In this document: piece by piece, positions 43,027 through 53,429 of the stretch
Layout: each line of letters opens with the position of its first letter
Numbering within the stretch: the stretch's first letter is position 1
Assembly: GCA_039033415.1 (NCBI GenBank)
Contig: JBCCCR010000011.1
Span: forward strand, 62,001 to 126,000
DNA: 64,000 nucleotides
Origin: Pseudomonadota bacterium
GTDB taxonomy: Bacteria > Pseudomonadota > Gammaproteobacteria > Xanthomonadales > SZUA-38
Reading direction: 5' to 3'
Program-made: the position numbers and the translations under genes
Notes under the pieces: model-generated
Databases searched by the model: none
Seen by the model: only the letters and a program-made list of their open reading frames with translations
Told to the model about the DNA's origin: nothing

Positions 43027-43794
43027 GTGCGAATCATCTCGCTGAACGCTAACGGCATTCGCGCCGCGGAAAAGAAAGGCGTTTTCAACTGGCTGCGGCG
43101 GCAAAAGGCTGACGTGGTTTGCATCCAGGAAACCAAGGCCCAGGAGCATCAGCTCGAGGGGAACAAAGCCTTTTTTCCCACGCCGTATACCTACTATCAC
43201 GACGCCGAAAAAAAGGGCTACAGCGGCGTTGCGCTCTACTGTGCGCGCGAGCCGGATCGGGTCCGCAGTGGTCTCGGCGTTGCGTCTTTTGACGCGGAAG
43301 GGCGCTGGATTCAGGCGGATTTCGACAACCTCTCGGTCGTTTCGCTGTATTTACCGTCGGGGTCCTCCAGCGAAGAACGTCAGCAGGTAAAGTTTTCCGT
43401 CATGGACTGGCTGCTGCCGAAGCTGCGAAAGATGGCTGGGGATGGTCGCGAGTACATCATCTGTGGCGATTGGAACATCGCTCACACGCAGCAGGATCTC
43501 AAAAACTGGCGCGGCAACCGAAAGAACTCCGGGTTCCTGCCGGAGGAACGCGCGTGGATGGACGAGCTGTTCGGCGACGCCGGCTGGGTCGACACCTTTC
43601 GTCAGCTCGACCAGCGCGATGAGCAGTACACCTGGTGGTCCAACCGCGGCCAGGCGTGGGCCAAAAACGTGGGCTGGCGGATCGACTATCAGGTGGCGAC
43701 ACCCAAGGTCGCCGCTACGGCCCAGAGCACCAGCATCTACAAGCGCAAGCGATTCTCTGACCACGCCCCGCTGGTCATCGACTACGACTGGTGA
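43027..43794 (+). CDS. xthA: Exodeoxyribonuclease III / AP endonuclease
   Basis: Base-excision repair nuclease. From GTG 43027 the protein is 255 residues and holds the exonuclease III family landmarks: NANGIRAA, the metal ligand in CIQETKA, catalytic CGDWNIAH, and the C-terminal RFSDHAPLVIDY. The 24 codons upstream of the GTG do not resemble the family. The stop overlaps the ampG start (GTGA). Confidence 0.94.
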   Translation: MRIISLNANGIRAAEKKGVFNWLRRQKADVVCIQETKAQEHQLEGNKAFFPTPYTYYHDAEKKGYSGVALYCAREPDRVRSGLGVASFDAEGRWIQADFDNLSVVSLYLPSGSSSEERQQVKFSVMDWLLPKLRKMAGDGREYIICGDWNIAHTQQDLKNWRGNRKNSGFLPEERAWMDELFGDAGWVDTFRQLDQRDEQYTWWSNRGQAWAKNVGWRIDYQVATPKVAATAQSTSIYKRKRFSDHAPLVIDYDW

Positions 43795-45122
43795 GTCGTT
43801 GGCGCAGCAAGCTGCCCGTCGGCGTCAGGCCTTACCTTGAAGGCGCGCCGCTGGCCGCCTTCTTTCTCGGCGTTTCCTCCGGCTTTCCCTACGCGATGAT
43901 CGGCGCCACCCTGACCACCCGGCTGGCTCAGGATGGCATCGATAAACGTTCCGTCACGGCGTTCTCCCTGGCGTTCCTGGTCTACAACTTCAAATGGATC
44001 TGGGCGTTTGCGGTCGACACGGTGAGGCTTCCCCTCCTGGGGCGCCTGGGCCAGCGGGTCTCCTGGCTCATCGCCTCGGGGCTGGCCGTGATCGCTGCCG
44101 TGGTCAATCTGGCGCTGGTCGATCCCGCGGCGAGCCTGCTGACCACCGCTTACGCCGCGGTGGCGGTCGGCGTTGCCGGAGCCACCTTTGACATCGTGAT
44201 CGACGGCTATCGGATCGAACTCCTGTCTCCTCGCCAGCTCGGCGCCGGGTCCGGCATGTCTCAATACGGCTGGCGCATCGGATCGGCCGGTGCAGGCGCC
44301 TTGGCGCTGCTGCTGGCGGCGCCGCTCGGCTGGGAAATCGCCTATCTCGCCTGCGCGGCGCTGGCGCTGCCCGCCATGCTTACAGGCCTCGTTATGGGAG
44401 AACCCACGAGGCGCGAACGGGTCGAGCAGCGTCAGGGCCTGGCGCACATGGCCAACGCCGTGGTCGCACCCATCGCGGAGTTTCTTAAGCGCCGCGGGGC
44501 CTGGCTCATCCTGGCGTTTATCCTGCTGCACAAAATCGGCGACACCCTGGCCAACCTAACCTTTCGGCTGCTGTTCGACGACCTCGGCTTCAGCAATGCG
44601 GAAATTGCTGTCTATGACGTGGCCGTCGGTTTCTGGGCGTATCTGATCGGCATCTTTGCCGGCGGCATTCTCTACACGCGGCTGGGCATGCAGCGTTCGG
44701 TGTTGATCAGCCTGGTACTGATGGCGGTGTCCAATTTCAGCTTTGCCGCCCTGGCTGCGGCAGGTGACAGCAATCTCGGTATGGCGGCGGCCATCGGTTT
44801 CGAGAACGCCGCCAGCGGCATCGGCGGTGTGGTGGTGGTGGCCTATTTCTCCGCCCTGTGTGACCTGCGGTTCACCGCCTCGCAATATGCGCTGATCTCA
44901 GCGGCGGCCAGCATTGTGGGGCGCGTCCTGACCGGCACGACGGCCGGTGGTCTGATTCAGTCGATGGGATACGTGAATTTTTATCTGCTCACAACGCTGG
45001 CGGCGGTGCCGGGGATTGTACTTTTCCTGCTGATGATGCGCGCGGGCATGATGGGGACCACCGAACACTCGGCCGGGACCGCCTCCGCGGACCCCGTTCA
45101 GGGAGAGAACCGCACGCCATAA
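43791..45122 (+). CDS. ampG: AmpG family muropeptide permease (MFS)
   Basis: A 443-residue major facilitator protein of the AmpG type, with about 12 membrane segments. Early residues GFPYAMIGATLTTRLAQDGIDKRSVTAF and the DIVIDGYRIELL segment are characteristic. AmpG imports anhydro-muropeptides from the periplasm. GTG start overlaps the xthA stop. Its last 25 bases overlap the convergent anmK gene, which acts on the sugar released from those muropeptides. Confidence 0.9.
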   Translation: MSRWRSKLPVGVRPYLEGAPLAAFFLGVSSGFPYAMIGATLTTRLAQDGIDKRSVTAFSLAFLVYNFKWIWAFAVDTVRLPLLGRLGQRVSWLIASGLAVIAAVVNLALVDPAASLLTTAYAAVAVGVAGATFDIVIDGYRIELLSPRQLGAGSGMSQYGWRIGSAGAGALALLLAAPLGWEIAYLACAALALPAMLTGLVMGEPTRRERVEQRQGLAHMANAVVAPIAEFLKRRGAWLILAFILLHKIGDTLANLTFRLLFDDLGFSNAEIAVYDVAVGFWAYLIGIFAGGILYTRLGMQRSVLISLVLMAVSNFSFAALAAAGDSNLGMAAAIGFENAASGIGGVVVVAYFSALCDLRFTASQYALISAAASIVGRVLTGTTAGGLIQSMGYVNFYLLTTLAAVPGIVLFLLMMRAGMMGTTEHSAGTASADPVQGENRTP

Positions 45123-46240
45123 ATGTGGGCGGGCGCACCGGTCACCGCCTCCAGATCGGTCAAGCCGCCGCGCAGCGCCTCCCGGGCCAGCCAGGCGAAC
45201 AGGACCGCTTCCACCCAGTCCGCCGGCAGCCCGTAGCGGTCGGTGGGCTCAACCACCATCGGCGCCAGCAGATCATCGAGACGCTCCATCAGGTGGGTGT
45301 TGTGGACCCCACCCCCGCAAACCATGAGCCTTGCGCAGCCGGGGAGCTCGCGCCTGAGCGCGTCGGCCACGCTCCGGGCCGACAGCTCGGCGAGGGTCGC
45401 CTGAACGTCCTGCGCGGAAAGCTCAGCGGCGCCGGCCGCCTTGATGCCGGCTTCCAGCCAGCCCAGCTCGAAGTATTCGCGGCCGGTGCTTTTCGGCGGC
45501 TGTCGCCCAAAGTAGGCATCCGCCAGCAGCAGCTCCAGCAGCGACTCCTTGGGCGTCCCGCCCGCGGCCCAGGCGCCTTCGGCATCAAACGCCTGTCCGC
45601 GGTGACGCTGAACCCACTCGTCCATCAGACAGCTCGCGGGGCCGGTATCGAAGCCGGTCACCGGCGCCACCGGGCCAGCCGGCAGCAGCGTCAGGTTCGC
45701 AATGCCGCCGAGGTTCAGCACCGCGCGGTGTTCTCCGGCATGGGAAAACAGCCGCCGATGCAGCGCGGGGGCGAGCGGCGCCCCCTGGCCGCCGAGCGCC
45801 ACATCACGTCGTCGAAAGTCGGCGACGGTGGCGATCCCGGTGCGTGCTGCGATGACGTGGGGGTTGCCCAGCTGCAGGGTGCTCGGCGCATCGGCGAGCG
45901 CCGCACCGATCGGGCCGTGGAAAATGTTTTGGCCGTGGCTGCCCAGCCCCGCGATAACCTGAGGGTCGGTGCCGTGCTTATCCAGCAGAGCCAAGGCTGC
46001 CGCAGCGAACGCCTCACCGATCTGCGTATCGAGCGTCGCCAGGTCTCCCGGCGTGCAGTGTGTTCCTGAACACGCTGCCGCGATGGCGTCTCGCAGCGTC
46101 GGCTCATAGCGATAGGTTTCGCCGCCCAGCAGCCGAGGTTCGGAACCGGAAAAACCGACCAGGGCGGCGTCGATGCCGTCCATGCTGGTGCCGGAAATCA
46201 GGCCGAGAAACAGGTTGGGAGGATCAGACGCTGGCGCCAT
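45098..46240 (-). CDS. anmK: Anhydro-N-acetylmuramic acid kinase
   Basis: Phosphorylates 1,6-anhydro-MurNAc to MurNAc-6-phosphate while opening the anhydro ring. The 380-residue protein has the family opening LGLISGTSMDGIDAAL (ATP-binding and catalytic region), LNLGGIANLTLLP, GFDTGPASCLMDEW and VCGGGVHNTHLM. Convergent with and overlapping ampG by 25 bases, a tail-to-tail pairing that fits the pathway. Confidence 0.95.
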   Translation of the reverse strand: MAPASDPPNLFLGLISGTSMDGIDAALVGFSGSEPRLLGGETYRYEPTLRDAIAAACSGTHCTPGDLATLDTQIGEAFAAAALALLDKHGTDPQVIAGLGSHGQNIFHGPIGAALADAPSTLQLGNPHVIAARTGIATVADFRRRDVALGGQGAPLAPALHRRLFSHAGEHRAVLNLGGIANLTLLPAGPVAPVTGFDTGPASCLMDEWVQRHRGQAFDAEGAWAAGGTPKESLLELLLADAYFGRQPPKSTGREYFELGWLEAGIKAAGAAELSAQDVQATLAELSARSVADALRRELPGCARLMVCGGGVHNTHLMERLDDLLAPMVVEPTDRYGLPADWVEAVLFAWLAREALRGGLTDLEAVTGAPAHIYGVRFSP

Positions 46241-46282
46241 GACAAACGTCCGCTGCGAACCGCGGCGTGCCGACCTCCCCCA

Positions 46283-47884
46283 TCAGTCTTTGGCGGCAAG
46301 CAGGGTTCGACCCTGGATCAGCTCGAGCTGATTGAGGAGCGGCGTGGCAACCTGCTGGAACGCGGCCAGCTCCGCTTTCGGCAGCGGGTCGGCCTTGGGC
46401 AGATCGACGGTCCGCGGATTGCGGTGCACGCCGTTGACAAGAAACTCGTAGTGGAGGTGCGGCGCCTGAGCCAAACCCGTCATCCCGACGTAGCCGATGA
46501 CCTGGCCTTGCTTCACCCGCTGGCCTTTGCGAACGGCGCGTTTGGTGAAATGCAGGTACTTGGTGACGATGTTGTTGCCGTGTTGGATAAAGACGTAGTG
46601 ACCGTTGTACTTGTTGCGCGCTGAGGCGACCACCTTTCCATGGCCTGCGGCAAATACCGGTGTACCGGTGGGGGCACGATAATCGGTGCCGTTGTGCGCT
46701 TTCACCCGCTGAAGGATCGGATGGAAGCGGCTGGGGTTGAAGTTAGAGCTGATGTAAGAAAAGTTCAGCGGCGCCCGGAGAAACGCTTTGCGCATGTTGC
46801 GGCCGTCCGGTGAAAAGTATTCCTCACCATTTTCCGTCGTGAAGCGAACGGCCTGAAAGTTCTCGCCTTGGTTGATAAAAGTGGCGGCGACGATGTCCCC
46901 GGCCCGCAGAAACTCGCCGTTGCGATACAGCTCCTCATAGATCAGGTGAAACTCATCACCGCGGCGGATATCCAGCACAAAATCGATGTCCCAGCCAAAC
47001 AGACCGGCCATGTCCATGATCAGCCTATCGCTCAGGCCCGCCTCGCGGCCGGCGCGAAACAGGGAGCCACGGATCACGCCGCCGGTGTGTCTCAGCTGCG
47101 TCACCAGGTTCTCTTGCTGAATTTCGCTGGTCAGCTTGCCGTCGACGCGATGGATTCGCAGGCGCTGGTCCTCGCTGAGCTGATACTCCAGCGCCGCCAG
47201 CTCGCCGCTGTCATTCAGCTGAAATGCCAGCTCGTCACCGGGATAGATTCGCGTCAGGCGTTCGGTCGTCTCATTTAAATGCACGACCCGATGCACAACC
47301 CCGGGACCCAGGCCCAGCCGCTGAAAAACCGCAGCGAGCGTATCGCCTTTGCCGACGCGCTGGATGTCCCAGGTCGCCTCCGTAGATTCGGTCCCTGAGG
47401 GTAATGCTGGTGTCTGCTGGTCGGGAAGCGCCAGCGTTTGGGTTATCTTGAGTTCCGCTGCTTTGGCGGCTGACCGATTGCCCAGGCCCTCGAGCGCCAG
47501 GGACAGCAGCGGAAGCACCAGTAAGAGCACTCCGGTCGCCAGCCACTGCCGGCGCGATCCGGGGACGCCGGGAAAGGCGCGCTCCGAGCTCGGTTGGCCG
47601 GTGATCAGGGCAGACGTTGTTCGATGGGTGAATTGAGCAATCCGCCGGGCGGCGCCTTTCAGCGCCGTCGCGGCGCGCGTTCTGATATCGGTGAGAATCG
47701 CCCGCGACGACCGGACGGTTAGGCTCTTGGTGGATTCACTCGCTCTGGACGCCGCGCCGTGCTTAATCCGACCCAGCCGCCCACGGTTGGCCTTGGGCTG
47801 GCGCCGGCGAGCACCGGCAATCCGAGGACGCCGGCTGGGTGCCGAGTGTTTGTGATCTCGCGGCAGCTTGTGTCTCGACGGCAC
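46283..47884 (-). CDS. MepM-like M23 murein endopeptidase
   Basis: A ~530-residue membrane-anchored murein hydrolase. After a long Arg/Lys-rich cytosolic N-terminus (~110 residues) comes one membrane helix (about LATGVLLLVLPLLSLALEGL), a LysM-like/OapA segment (VGKGDTLAAVFQRLGL), a Csd3-type domain, and an M23 domain with HNGTDYRAPTGTPVFA and HLHYE zinc ligands. MepM-type enzymes cut cross-links during wall growth. The start is uncertain. GTG 47884 is used; TTG 47950 is also open, and no ATG is available. It sits 42 bases after anmK's start, in the recycling neighbourhood. Confidence 0.85.
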   Translation of the reverse strand: MPSRHKLPRDHKHSAPSRRPRIAGARRRQPKANRGRLGRIKHGAASRASESTKSLTVRSSRAILTDIRTRAATALKGAARRIAQFTHRTTSALITGQPSSERAFPGVPGSRRQWLATGVLLLVLPLLSLALEGLGNRSAAKAAELKITQTLALPDQQTPALPSGTESTEATWDIQRVGKGDTLAAVFQRLGLGPGVVHRVVHLNETTERLTRIYPGDELAFQLNDSGELAALEYQLSEDQRLRIHRVDGKLTSEIQQENLVTQLRHTGGVIRGSLFRAGREAGLSDRLIMDMAGLFGWDIDFVLDIRRGDEFHLIYEELYRNGEFLRAGDIVAATFINQGENFQAVRFTTENGEEYFSPDGRNMRKAFLRAPLNFSYISSNFNPSRFHPILQRVKAHNGTDYRAPTGTPVFAAGHGKVVASARNKYNGHYVFIQHGNNIVTKYLHFTKRAVRKGQRVKQGQVIGYVGMTGLAQAPHLHYEFLVNGVHRNPRTVDLPKADPLPKAELAAFQQVATPLLNQLELIQGRTLLAAKD

Positions 47885-48101
47885 AGAAAAATCCAGGCGG
47901 GGCAGGCATTTGTTGGTCGCTAAGATAACGGTGCGGCCGCTGAGCGTCAATTTTGACCAGCCGCCTCAAGAAAGCAGGAATCTGTCTAAAAACTGGTCGT
48001 GGTCCCGTGCCACCGTTATTCGGTATCATGCGCGGCGCCCGCTGGCATCAGCGAGCGTCTTGCACGAAGCCGCCCGACCTGCAACAGGAAACGAATGAGC
48101 C

Positions 48102-49553
48102 ATGCTGATATTTGACCAGTCCGCCAGCGGCCGCCAGGCCGCCGCCCAGCATCCGGAGCCAGTGGCGCTCGGTGACGCCATCCCCCAGCATCTGCGTCGC
48201 GCCGGGTCGGCCCGGCTGCCCGAGGTCTCCGAACTGCAGGTGGTTCGCCACTACACCCGCCTGTCGCAAAAGAATTTTGCCATCGACACGCACTTCTATC
48301 CGCTGGGTTCCTGCACCATGAAATACAACCCGCGCGCGTGTAACAAGCTGGCGATGCTCGATGGATTCCTGGGCCGCCACCCCGCAGCGCCAGACTCGCT
48401 GTCTCAGGGATTTCTTGGGGCCATGCACAACCTGCAGCAGATCCTGGCCGAGGTCACCGGAATGCGAGGTATCTCGCTGACCCCGATGGCTGGGGCGCAG
48501 GGCGAGTTCACGGGGGTTGCGATGATTCGTGCCTATCACGCGGCTCGCGGCGACCTGGACCAGCGCACAGAGATTATTGTTCCCGACGCCGCACACGGTA
48601 CCAACCCGGCCACGGCCATCATGTGCGGCTTCAAGGTCCGGGAAATACCGACCGCCGCTGACGGCGACGTCGACTTTGCGGCGCTCGAAGAAGCGGTGGG
48701 CCCGCAGACGGCCGGCATCATGCTCACCAATCCCTCCACGCTGGGTGTCTTTGAGCGACGCATCACCGAAATCGCGGACCTCGTCCACGATGCGGGGGGG
48801 CTGCTTTACTATGACGGTGCCAATCTCAACGCGATCCTGGGCAAGGCGCGCCCGGGTGATATGGGTTTTGACGCGATCCATATGAATCTGCACAAGACCT
48901 TTTCCACACCCCACGGCGGGGGTGGACCCGGGGCCGGTGCGGTTGGGGTGTCTGAGCGTCTGCTGCCGTTCCTGCCAATTCCCATGGTCGGTCAGAATGA
49001 CGACGGCGGCTTTCGCTGGCTGACCGAGGAAGATCGGCCGCAGTCGATCGGTCGGCTGTCCGGCTTCGCCGGCAACGCCGGCGTGCTTTTGCGAGCGCTG
49101 ATCTATGCGCTGATGCTCGGTCGACAGGGGATGCCCAGAGTTGCCGAATACGCCACGCTCAATGCCAACTACCTGGCGAAGCGGCTGGCGGCCGAGGGTT
49201 TTGACCTGGCGTTTCCCACCCGGCGAGCCAGTCACGAGTTTATTGTGACGCTCAAGCGGGAGGCGAAAGCGTTTGGTCTGACCGCCACCGATCTGTCAAA
49301 GATGCTGCTGGACCGGGACTTCCACGCGCCGACCAACTACTTCCCGCTGCTGGTGCCCGAGTGCCAGCTGATCGAGCCGACCGAGACCGAAAGCAAAGAG
49401 GTGCTGGACCGGTTTGTCGAGGCGATGGTCGAGATCCGCCGTAGCGCGGAGGAAGACCCCGAGCAGGCGAAGGCGGCCCCGTTCACCATGCCCGTGCGGC
49501 GCCTGGACGACGTGAAAGCGGCGCGCCAGCTCGACCTGGCCTTTTCTGACTGA
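48102..49553 (+). CDS. gcvPB: Glycine dehydrogenase (decarboxylating) subunit 2
   Basis: Half of the two-gene form of the P-protein of the glycine cleavage system, which releases CO2 from glycine and passes aminomethyl to lipoyl-H. The 483-residue protein includes the PLP lysine K265 in [26 protein letters not shown] and the DGANLNAI segment. Its partner gcvPA and gcvH/gcvT are not in the window. Divergent from the M23 gene and convergent with the ABC permease. Confidence 0.94.
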   Translation: MLIFDQSASGRQAAAQHPEPVALGDAIPQHLRRAGSARLPEVSELQVVRHYTRLSQKNFAIDTHFYPLGSCTMKYNPRACNKLAMLDGFLGRHPAAPDSLSQGFLGAMHNLQQILAEVTGMRGISLTPMAGAQGEFTGVAMIRAYHAARGDLDQRTEIIVPDAAHGTNPATAIMCGFKVREIPTAADGDVDFAALEEAVGPQTAGIMLTNPSTLGVFERRITEIADLVHDAGGLLYYDGANLNAILGKARPGDMGFDAIHMNLHKTFSTPHGGGGPGAGAVGVSERLLPFLPIPMVGQNDDGGFRWLTEEDRPQSIGRLSGFAGNAGVLLRALIYALMLGRQGMPRVAEYATLNANYLAKRLAAEGFDLAFPTRRASHEFIVTLKREAKAFGLTATDLSKMLLDRDFHAPTNYFPLLVPECQLIEPTETESKEVLDRFVEAMVEIRRSAEEDPEQAKAAPFTMPVRRLDDVKAARQLDLAFSD

Positions 49554-49564
49554 GAGCAGGCGCG

Positions 49565-52054
49565 TCAGGCGCCGTGCCGAAGCGTGACCATCGGAGGCGT
49601 GCGTAGCACGCTGCGTGAGCCGACCAGCCCCGTAAGCCCGATGGCGAGGGCGCCGCTGGCAAGACCAACCGCCGGCAGCCACCAGCTGGGCTGGTAGGCG
49701 ATGTTGAACACCTGGGTTGCCAGCACGCCGCCGGCGACGACCGCTGCGGCTGCGGCCAGTACGCCGGCAACCGCCCCGATGACCGCAAACTCGGAAAAGA
49801 TGGCTGCCCGCAGCTGGCGACCCGATCCGCCAAGCGTCCGCATCACCGCCCCTTCGTGCTGTCGCTGCGCAAGCCCCGCGCCGAGCGCCGCCAGCAGCAC
49901 AACGACCCCCGCCAGCAGCGTGAACACAAACACCACCTGCACCGCCAGGGAGACCCGCTGAATCATGGTTCGCACCCGCTCCATAATGGTACCGATGTCC
50001 AGCACAGACACGTTGGGCGTTTGCCTGACCAGATCCGCGACGACGTCGAACCGTCCGCCGGGCAGGTACAGGCTGCTGATATAGGTGTGCGGAAAACCGC
50101 CGCCCAGCGTGCTGTTGAAGACGATAAAAAAGTTGGGCTGGAAGGAGTCCCAGTCCACTTCGCGAATGGAGGTGATCGTGCCGCTGATCGTTTGACCGCC
50201 AGCCGTGAACGTCAGCTCGTCCATCAGCTGGAAACCCATCGATTCAGCCCAGGACTGCGCCAGGGAAATCTGCAGACCGTTCACGTCAGGATCGCGCCAC
50301 TTTCCTTGGATAATTGTGTTGCCGACCGACAGTTCGTCCGACCAGGAAATGTTGATGTTGCCGTCCACGCGGCGCCGGGCTCGATTGCTCGGCAGACTGG
50401 CGAGGTCGGGCGCTGCCCCGTTGATTTCCGACAGGCGACTGACAGCCAGCGGGAACAACCCCTGGCTGGCGACGCCGTTGGCCGCAAAGTGCTGATCGAC
50501 CGTCGCCACCTGGTCGGGCTGGATGTTGATCAAGAAGTAGTTCGGCGCATCAGCCGGCAGGGTGTCGCGCCAGCCGCTCAAAAGATCGCGCTGAATCACG
50601 CCGAGCAGAAAGATGGCCGTGAGGCCGAGACCCAGGCCGGCCACCTGCATCAGAACCCCGCGGTTTTGCCGGGCGAGATTGGCCACCCCGTAACGCCAGC
50701 CCAGCGTGCGGCCGCGGGCCAGGCGCCGAGCCAGGCGAATCAATAGGAACGCGCCGCCGGCCAGTGCGAGGCCGGCACCCAGGGAGGCGCCGGCCATCAC
50801 CGCGCCAAGCTTGATGTCTGCCGAAAGCCACCAGATCAGGGCGAGCGAAAAGACGAGCGCAAGTCCGTCGCCGACAAACTGGCTCGCGGGCGCGTCGCCC
50901 AGCTGGCGGTTGAGTACCCGGACCGGCGGCACGTGACGGAGGCGCAGCAGCGGCGGCACGCCGTAGCCCAGCAGGGTCAGCAGGCCAATACCCATGGCCA
51001 CCAGCACCGGCTGCAGGCCCGCGCTTGGAATGGTTCCCGGCAGCAGGTCTCCGAGGGCCAGTACCAGCAGGTGCTGACTCAGGTAGCCAAGGCCGGCGCC
51101 CAGCAGCAGGGCGGGCAGCGCGGTCCACAGCAAAACCAGCGCAAAAGCGAGAATGATCGCATTCTGGCGACTGCCCAGGCAGCGCAGGATGGCGACGGTA
51201 TCGAGGTGACGCTCCACAAACTGCCGTGCGGCGATCACGATGGCGATGCCGGCCAGCAGCACGGCGGTAAGCGCTGCCAGCATCAGGAACTGCTGCGCCC
51301 GATCCAGAGCCCGGCCGATCTGCTGCTGCGATTCAGCGATGGTCTGGATGGATTCGCCGGGCTTCAGGTTCGGCACCAGCCAGTCCTTAAACGCGGCCAT
51401 AGCCTCCGGCTCACCAGCTACGAGGGCCCGATATTGAACTCTCGCGCCGGGGCCCAGCAGGCCGGCGGACTCGATGGCGGCAAACGGCAGCATGACGCGC
51501 GGCGCCAGGTTGAAAACGCCGCCACCCGCGTCGGGTTCCAACGCGATGGTCTCCGTCACCACAAACGACTGGTCGCCAAGCTCCAGCGCCCCGCCGACCG
51601 CCAGGTTGAGCTCGGCGACCACCCGCGGGTCGACCCAGGCCTGGCCTGGCTGCGGAACGCCCGTCGCGGTGCGGGCGGGTCCATAGAGTTCGCTGGCAAC
51701 CTCCAGTCTTCCACGCAGCGGATAACCGTCGCTGACGCCTTTGACCTGAACCAGCAGCGACTGATCGCCGGCGAACGCCACGGTAGGAAACTCGATGGTC
51801 CGGGCCGTCTGCAGCCCTCGATCGCGCGCTTCTTCGAGCCAGGCGGTGCTGACCACCTGGCGAGACTGAATGACCAGATCGGCCGCGAGCAGCTCGTTGG
51901 CCCCCATCGTTAAGGCTTTGCTAACCCGCTCGGAGAAAGCACCAACCGAGGTTAAGGCCGCTGCGGATACCGCGAGCGCCAGGGCCAGCGCCCGAAGCTC
52001 GCCCGCCCGCCACTCTCGGCGAACCTGACGCAGCGAGAAGCTGATCACCTTCAC
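49565..52054 (-). CDS. FtsX-family ABC transporter permease (YbbP type)
   Basis: An 829-residue permease with one N-terminal helix followed by a large periplasmic domain and two blocks of FtsX-type helices (about 250-400 and 700-829), ten membrane segments in all as in YbbP-like proteins. GTG start overlaps the ATPase stop (GTGA), so it is translationally coupled to it. The YbbA-YbbP type is linked to envelope or lipid handling and lies next to tesA in E. coli too. Substrate unknown. Confidence 0.91.
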   Translation of the reverse strand: MKVISFSLRQVRREWRAGELRALALALAVSAAALTSVGAFSERVSKALTMGANELLAADLVIQSRQVVSTAWLEEARDRGLQTARTIEFPTVAFAGDQSLLVQVKGVSDGYPLRGRLEVASELYGPARTATGVPQPGQAWVDPRVVAELNLAVGGALELGDQSFVVTETIALEPDAGGGVFNLAPRVMLPFAAIESAGLLGPGARVQYRALVAGEPEAMAAFKDWLVPNLKPGESIQTIAESQQQIGRALDRAQQFLMLAALTAVLLAGIAIVIAARQFVERHLDTVAILRCLGSRQNAIILAFALVLLWTALPALLLGAGLGYLSQHLLVLALGDLLPGTIPSAGLQPVLVAMGIGLLTLLGYGVPPLLRLRHVPPVRVLNRQLGDAPASQFVGDGLALVFSLALIWWLSADIKLGAVMAGASLGAGLALAGGAFLLIRLARRLARGRTLGWRYGVANLARQNRGVLMQVAGLGLGLTAIFLLGVIQRDLLSGWRDTLPADAPNYFLINIQPDQVATVDQHFAANGVASQGLFPLAVSRLSEINGAAPDLASLPSNRARRRVDGNINISWSDELSVGNTIIQGKWRDPDVNGLQISLAQSWAESMGFQLMDELTFTAGGQTISGTITSIREVDWDSFQPNFFIVFNSTLGGGFPHTYISSLYLPGGRFDVVADLVRQTPNVSVLDIGTIMERVRTMIQRVSLAVQVVFVFTLLAGVVVLLAALGAGLAQRQHEGAVMRTLGGSGRQLRAAIFSEFAVIGAVAGVLAAAAAVVAGGVLATQVFNIAYQPSWWLPAVGLASGALAIGLTGLVGSRSVLRTPPMVTLRHGA

Positions 52055-52758
52055 GATTCAGCCACCAGGCGTGGCTGGGATTCCGACTGAATTTGTCCTG
52101 CCTCCAGCCGGATGACCCGGGCGCAGCGGTCTGCGAGGCGCTGTTCGTGGGTCACGAGCACCAGCGCCGTCCCGGCCTGCTGATTGAGGTCGAAAAGCAG
52201 ATTGATGATCTCCTGACCCGTCGCGCTGTCCAGGTTGCCCGTCGGTTCGTCGGCGAACAGGATCTGCGGCTCACCAGCGTATGCGCGGGCGATCGCGACC
52301 CGCTGCTTTTCGCCGCCGGAAAGCTGGTTGGGATAGTGATCGAGGCGGTCGCCAAGGCCGACGCGGGTAAGAATGTCTCGCGCCTGCGAAACGACGCTCG
52401 CGGCGCCGGCGAGCTCGAGCGGCAGCATGACGTTTTCTTCGGCGGTGAGGCTGTCCAGAAGGTGGAACGACTGAAAAACGAAGCCCACGCCCTGGCCCCG
52501 CAGCACGGCGCGTTCGTCCTCGCTCATCGCGCCCAGGTTGTTGTCCAGCAGCTCAACCGATCCGGCGCTGGGCTGATCGAGGCCGGCCAGCAGGCCCAGG
52601 AGAGTGGTCTTGCCCGAGCCCGAAGGCCCGACGATCGCTAGCGAGTCGCCCTGCGCCACGGCCAGGCTGGTGGGCTTGAGGATCGTGAGTTCGCCACCTG
52701 GCCCGCTGACCGCTTTGCTTATATCCTTGGCATTGAGTATGAAGCGTTTATTCAACAT
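52051..52758 (-). CDS. ABC transporter ATP-binding protein (YbbA/LolD type)
   Basis: A 235-residue ATPase with Walker [10 protein letters not shown] (44-52), signature [14 protein letters not shown], Walker [12 protein letters not shown] and the H-loop TH. Most similar in sequence pattern to YbbA. From ATG 52758, with AGGAAG 5 bases ahead of it, the start overlaps the divergent tesA start region by 20 bases. Forms a unit with the permease at 49565. Confidence 0.93.
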   Translation of the reverse strand: MLNKRFILNAKDISKAVSGPGGELTILKPTSLAVAQGDSLAIVGPSGSGKTTLLGLLAGLDQPSAGSVELLDNNLGAMSEDERAVLRGQGVGFVFQSFHLLDSLTAEENVMLPLELAGAASVVSQARDILTRVGLGDRLDHYPNQLSGGEKQRVAIARAYAGEPQILFADEPTGNLDSATGQEIINLLFDLNQQAGTALVLVTHEQRLADRCARVIRLEAGQIQSESQPRLVAES

Positions 52759-53428
52759 CGAGTCTTCCTGGCTCCTAGCCCTTGGTTTGGTGAGTGCGCT
52801 GTTCTGCGCGTCTGCCTCGGCAGATAGCTCGGGCGCTGCGCCGGGACCGGTATTGGTACTGGGTGACAGCCTTGGCGCCGCCTACAACCTGCCGCTTGGG
52901 AGCGGCTGGGTCGATCTGCTGGAGCAAACGCTGACCGAGTGCCAGGTGGGTGTCGTGAACGCCAGCATCAGCGGCGACACCTCAGCCGGTGGCCTGGCCA
53001 GACTACCCGACCTGCTGGAGACCTACCAACCGTCAATCGTCCTGGTTGAGCTCGGCGGAAACGATGGCCTGCGTGGTCTCCCCACCTCAAAACTCTATGA
53101 AAATTTGCGTGAGATCGCGGTGAAGTCGGAGCGGACAGGCGCCCGCGTGGTGCTGGCGGGAATGCAGATTCCCGGCAACTATGGTGCTCGCTACCGCCAG
53201 GCGTTCAGCGACGTCTATCCCGAGCTCGCAGCGGAACTGGAGATTGCCCTGATCCCGTTTCTGCTCGAAGGGGTCGCCCTCCAGCCCGGCATGATCCAGG
53301 GCGACGGTATCCACCCCACGGGTGCGGCACAGCCGGTGATTCTCGAAAATGTGCTTCCCTATGTGTCATCTCAGCTTGACAGCTGCGCCGTCGGCGAGGC
53401 GAAAAAGGCGGGAATGACAGCCCAGTAA
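52739..53428 (+). CDS. tesA: Arylesterase/acyl-CoA thioesterase (TesA family GDSL hydrolase)
   Basis: A 229-residue periplasmic SGNH hydrolase. Signal peptide of ~27 residues (LLALGLVSALFCASASA), block I GDSL with nucleophile S44, block III GGND, and the C-terminal DGIHPT with catalytic Asp and His. Acts as thioesterase, esterase and lysophospholipase. The ATG at 52739 lies inside the 5' end of the divergent ABC ATPase gene, so the two starts face each other across 20 bases. The longer frame is ABC shadow. Confidence 0.92.
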   Translation: MKRLFNIESSWLLALGLVSALFCASASADSSGAAPGPVLVLGDSLGAAYNLPLGSGWVDLLEQTLTECQVGVVNASISGDTSAGGLARLPDLLETYQPSIVLVELGGNDGLRGLPTSKLYENLREIAVKSERTGARVVLAGMQIPGNYGARYRQAFSDVYPELAAELEIALIPFLLEGVALQPGMIQGDGIHPTGAAQPVILENVLPYVSSQLDSCAVGEAKKAGMTAQ

Positions 53429-53429
53429 T

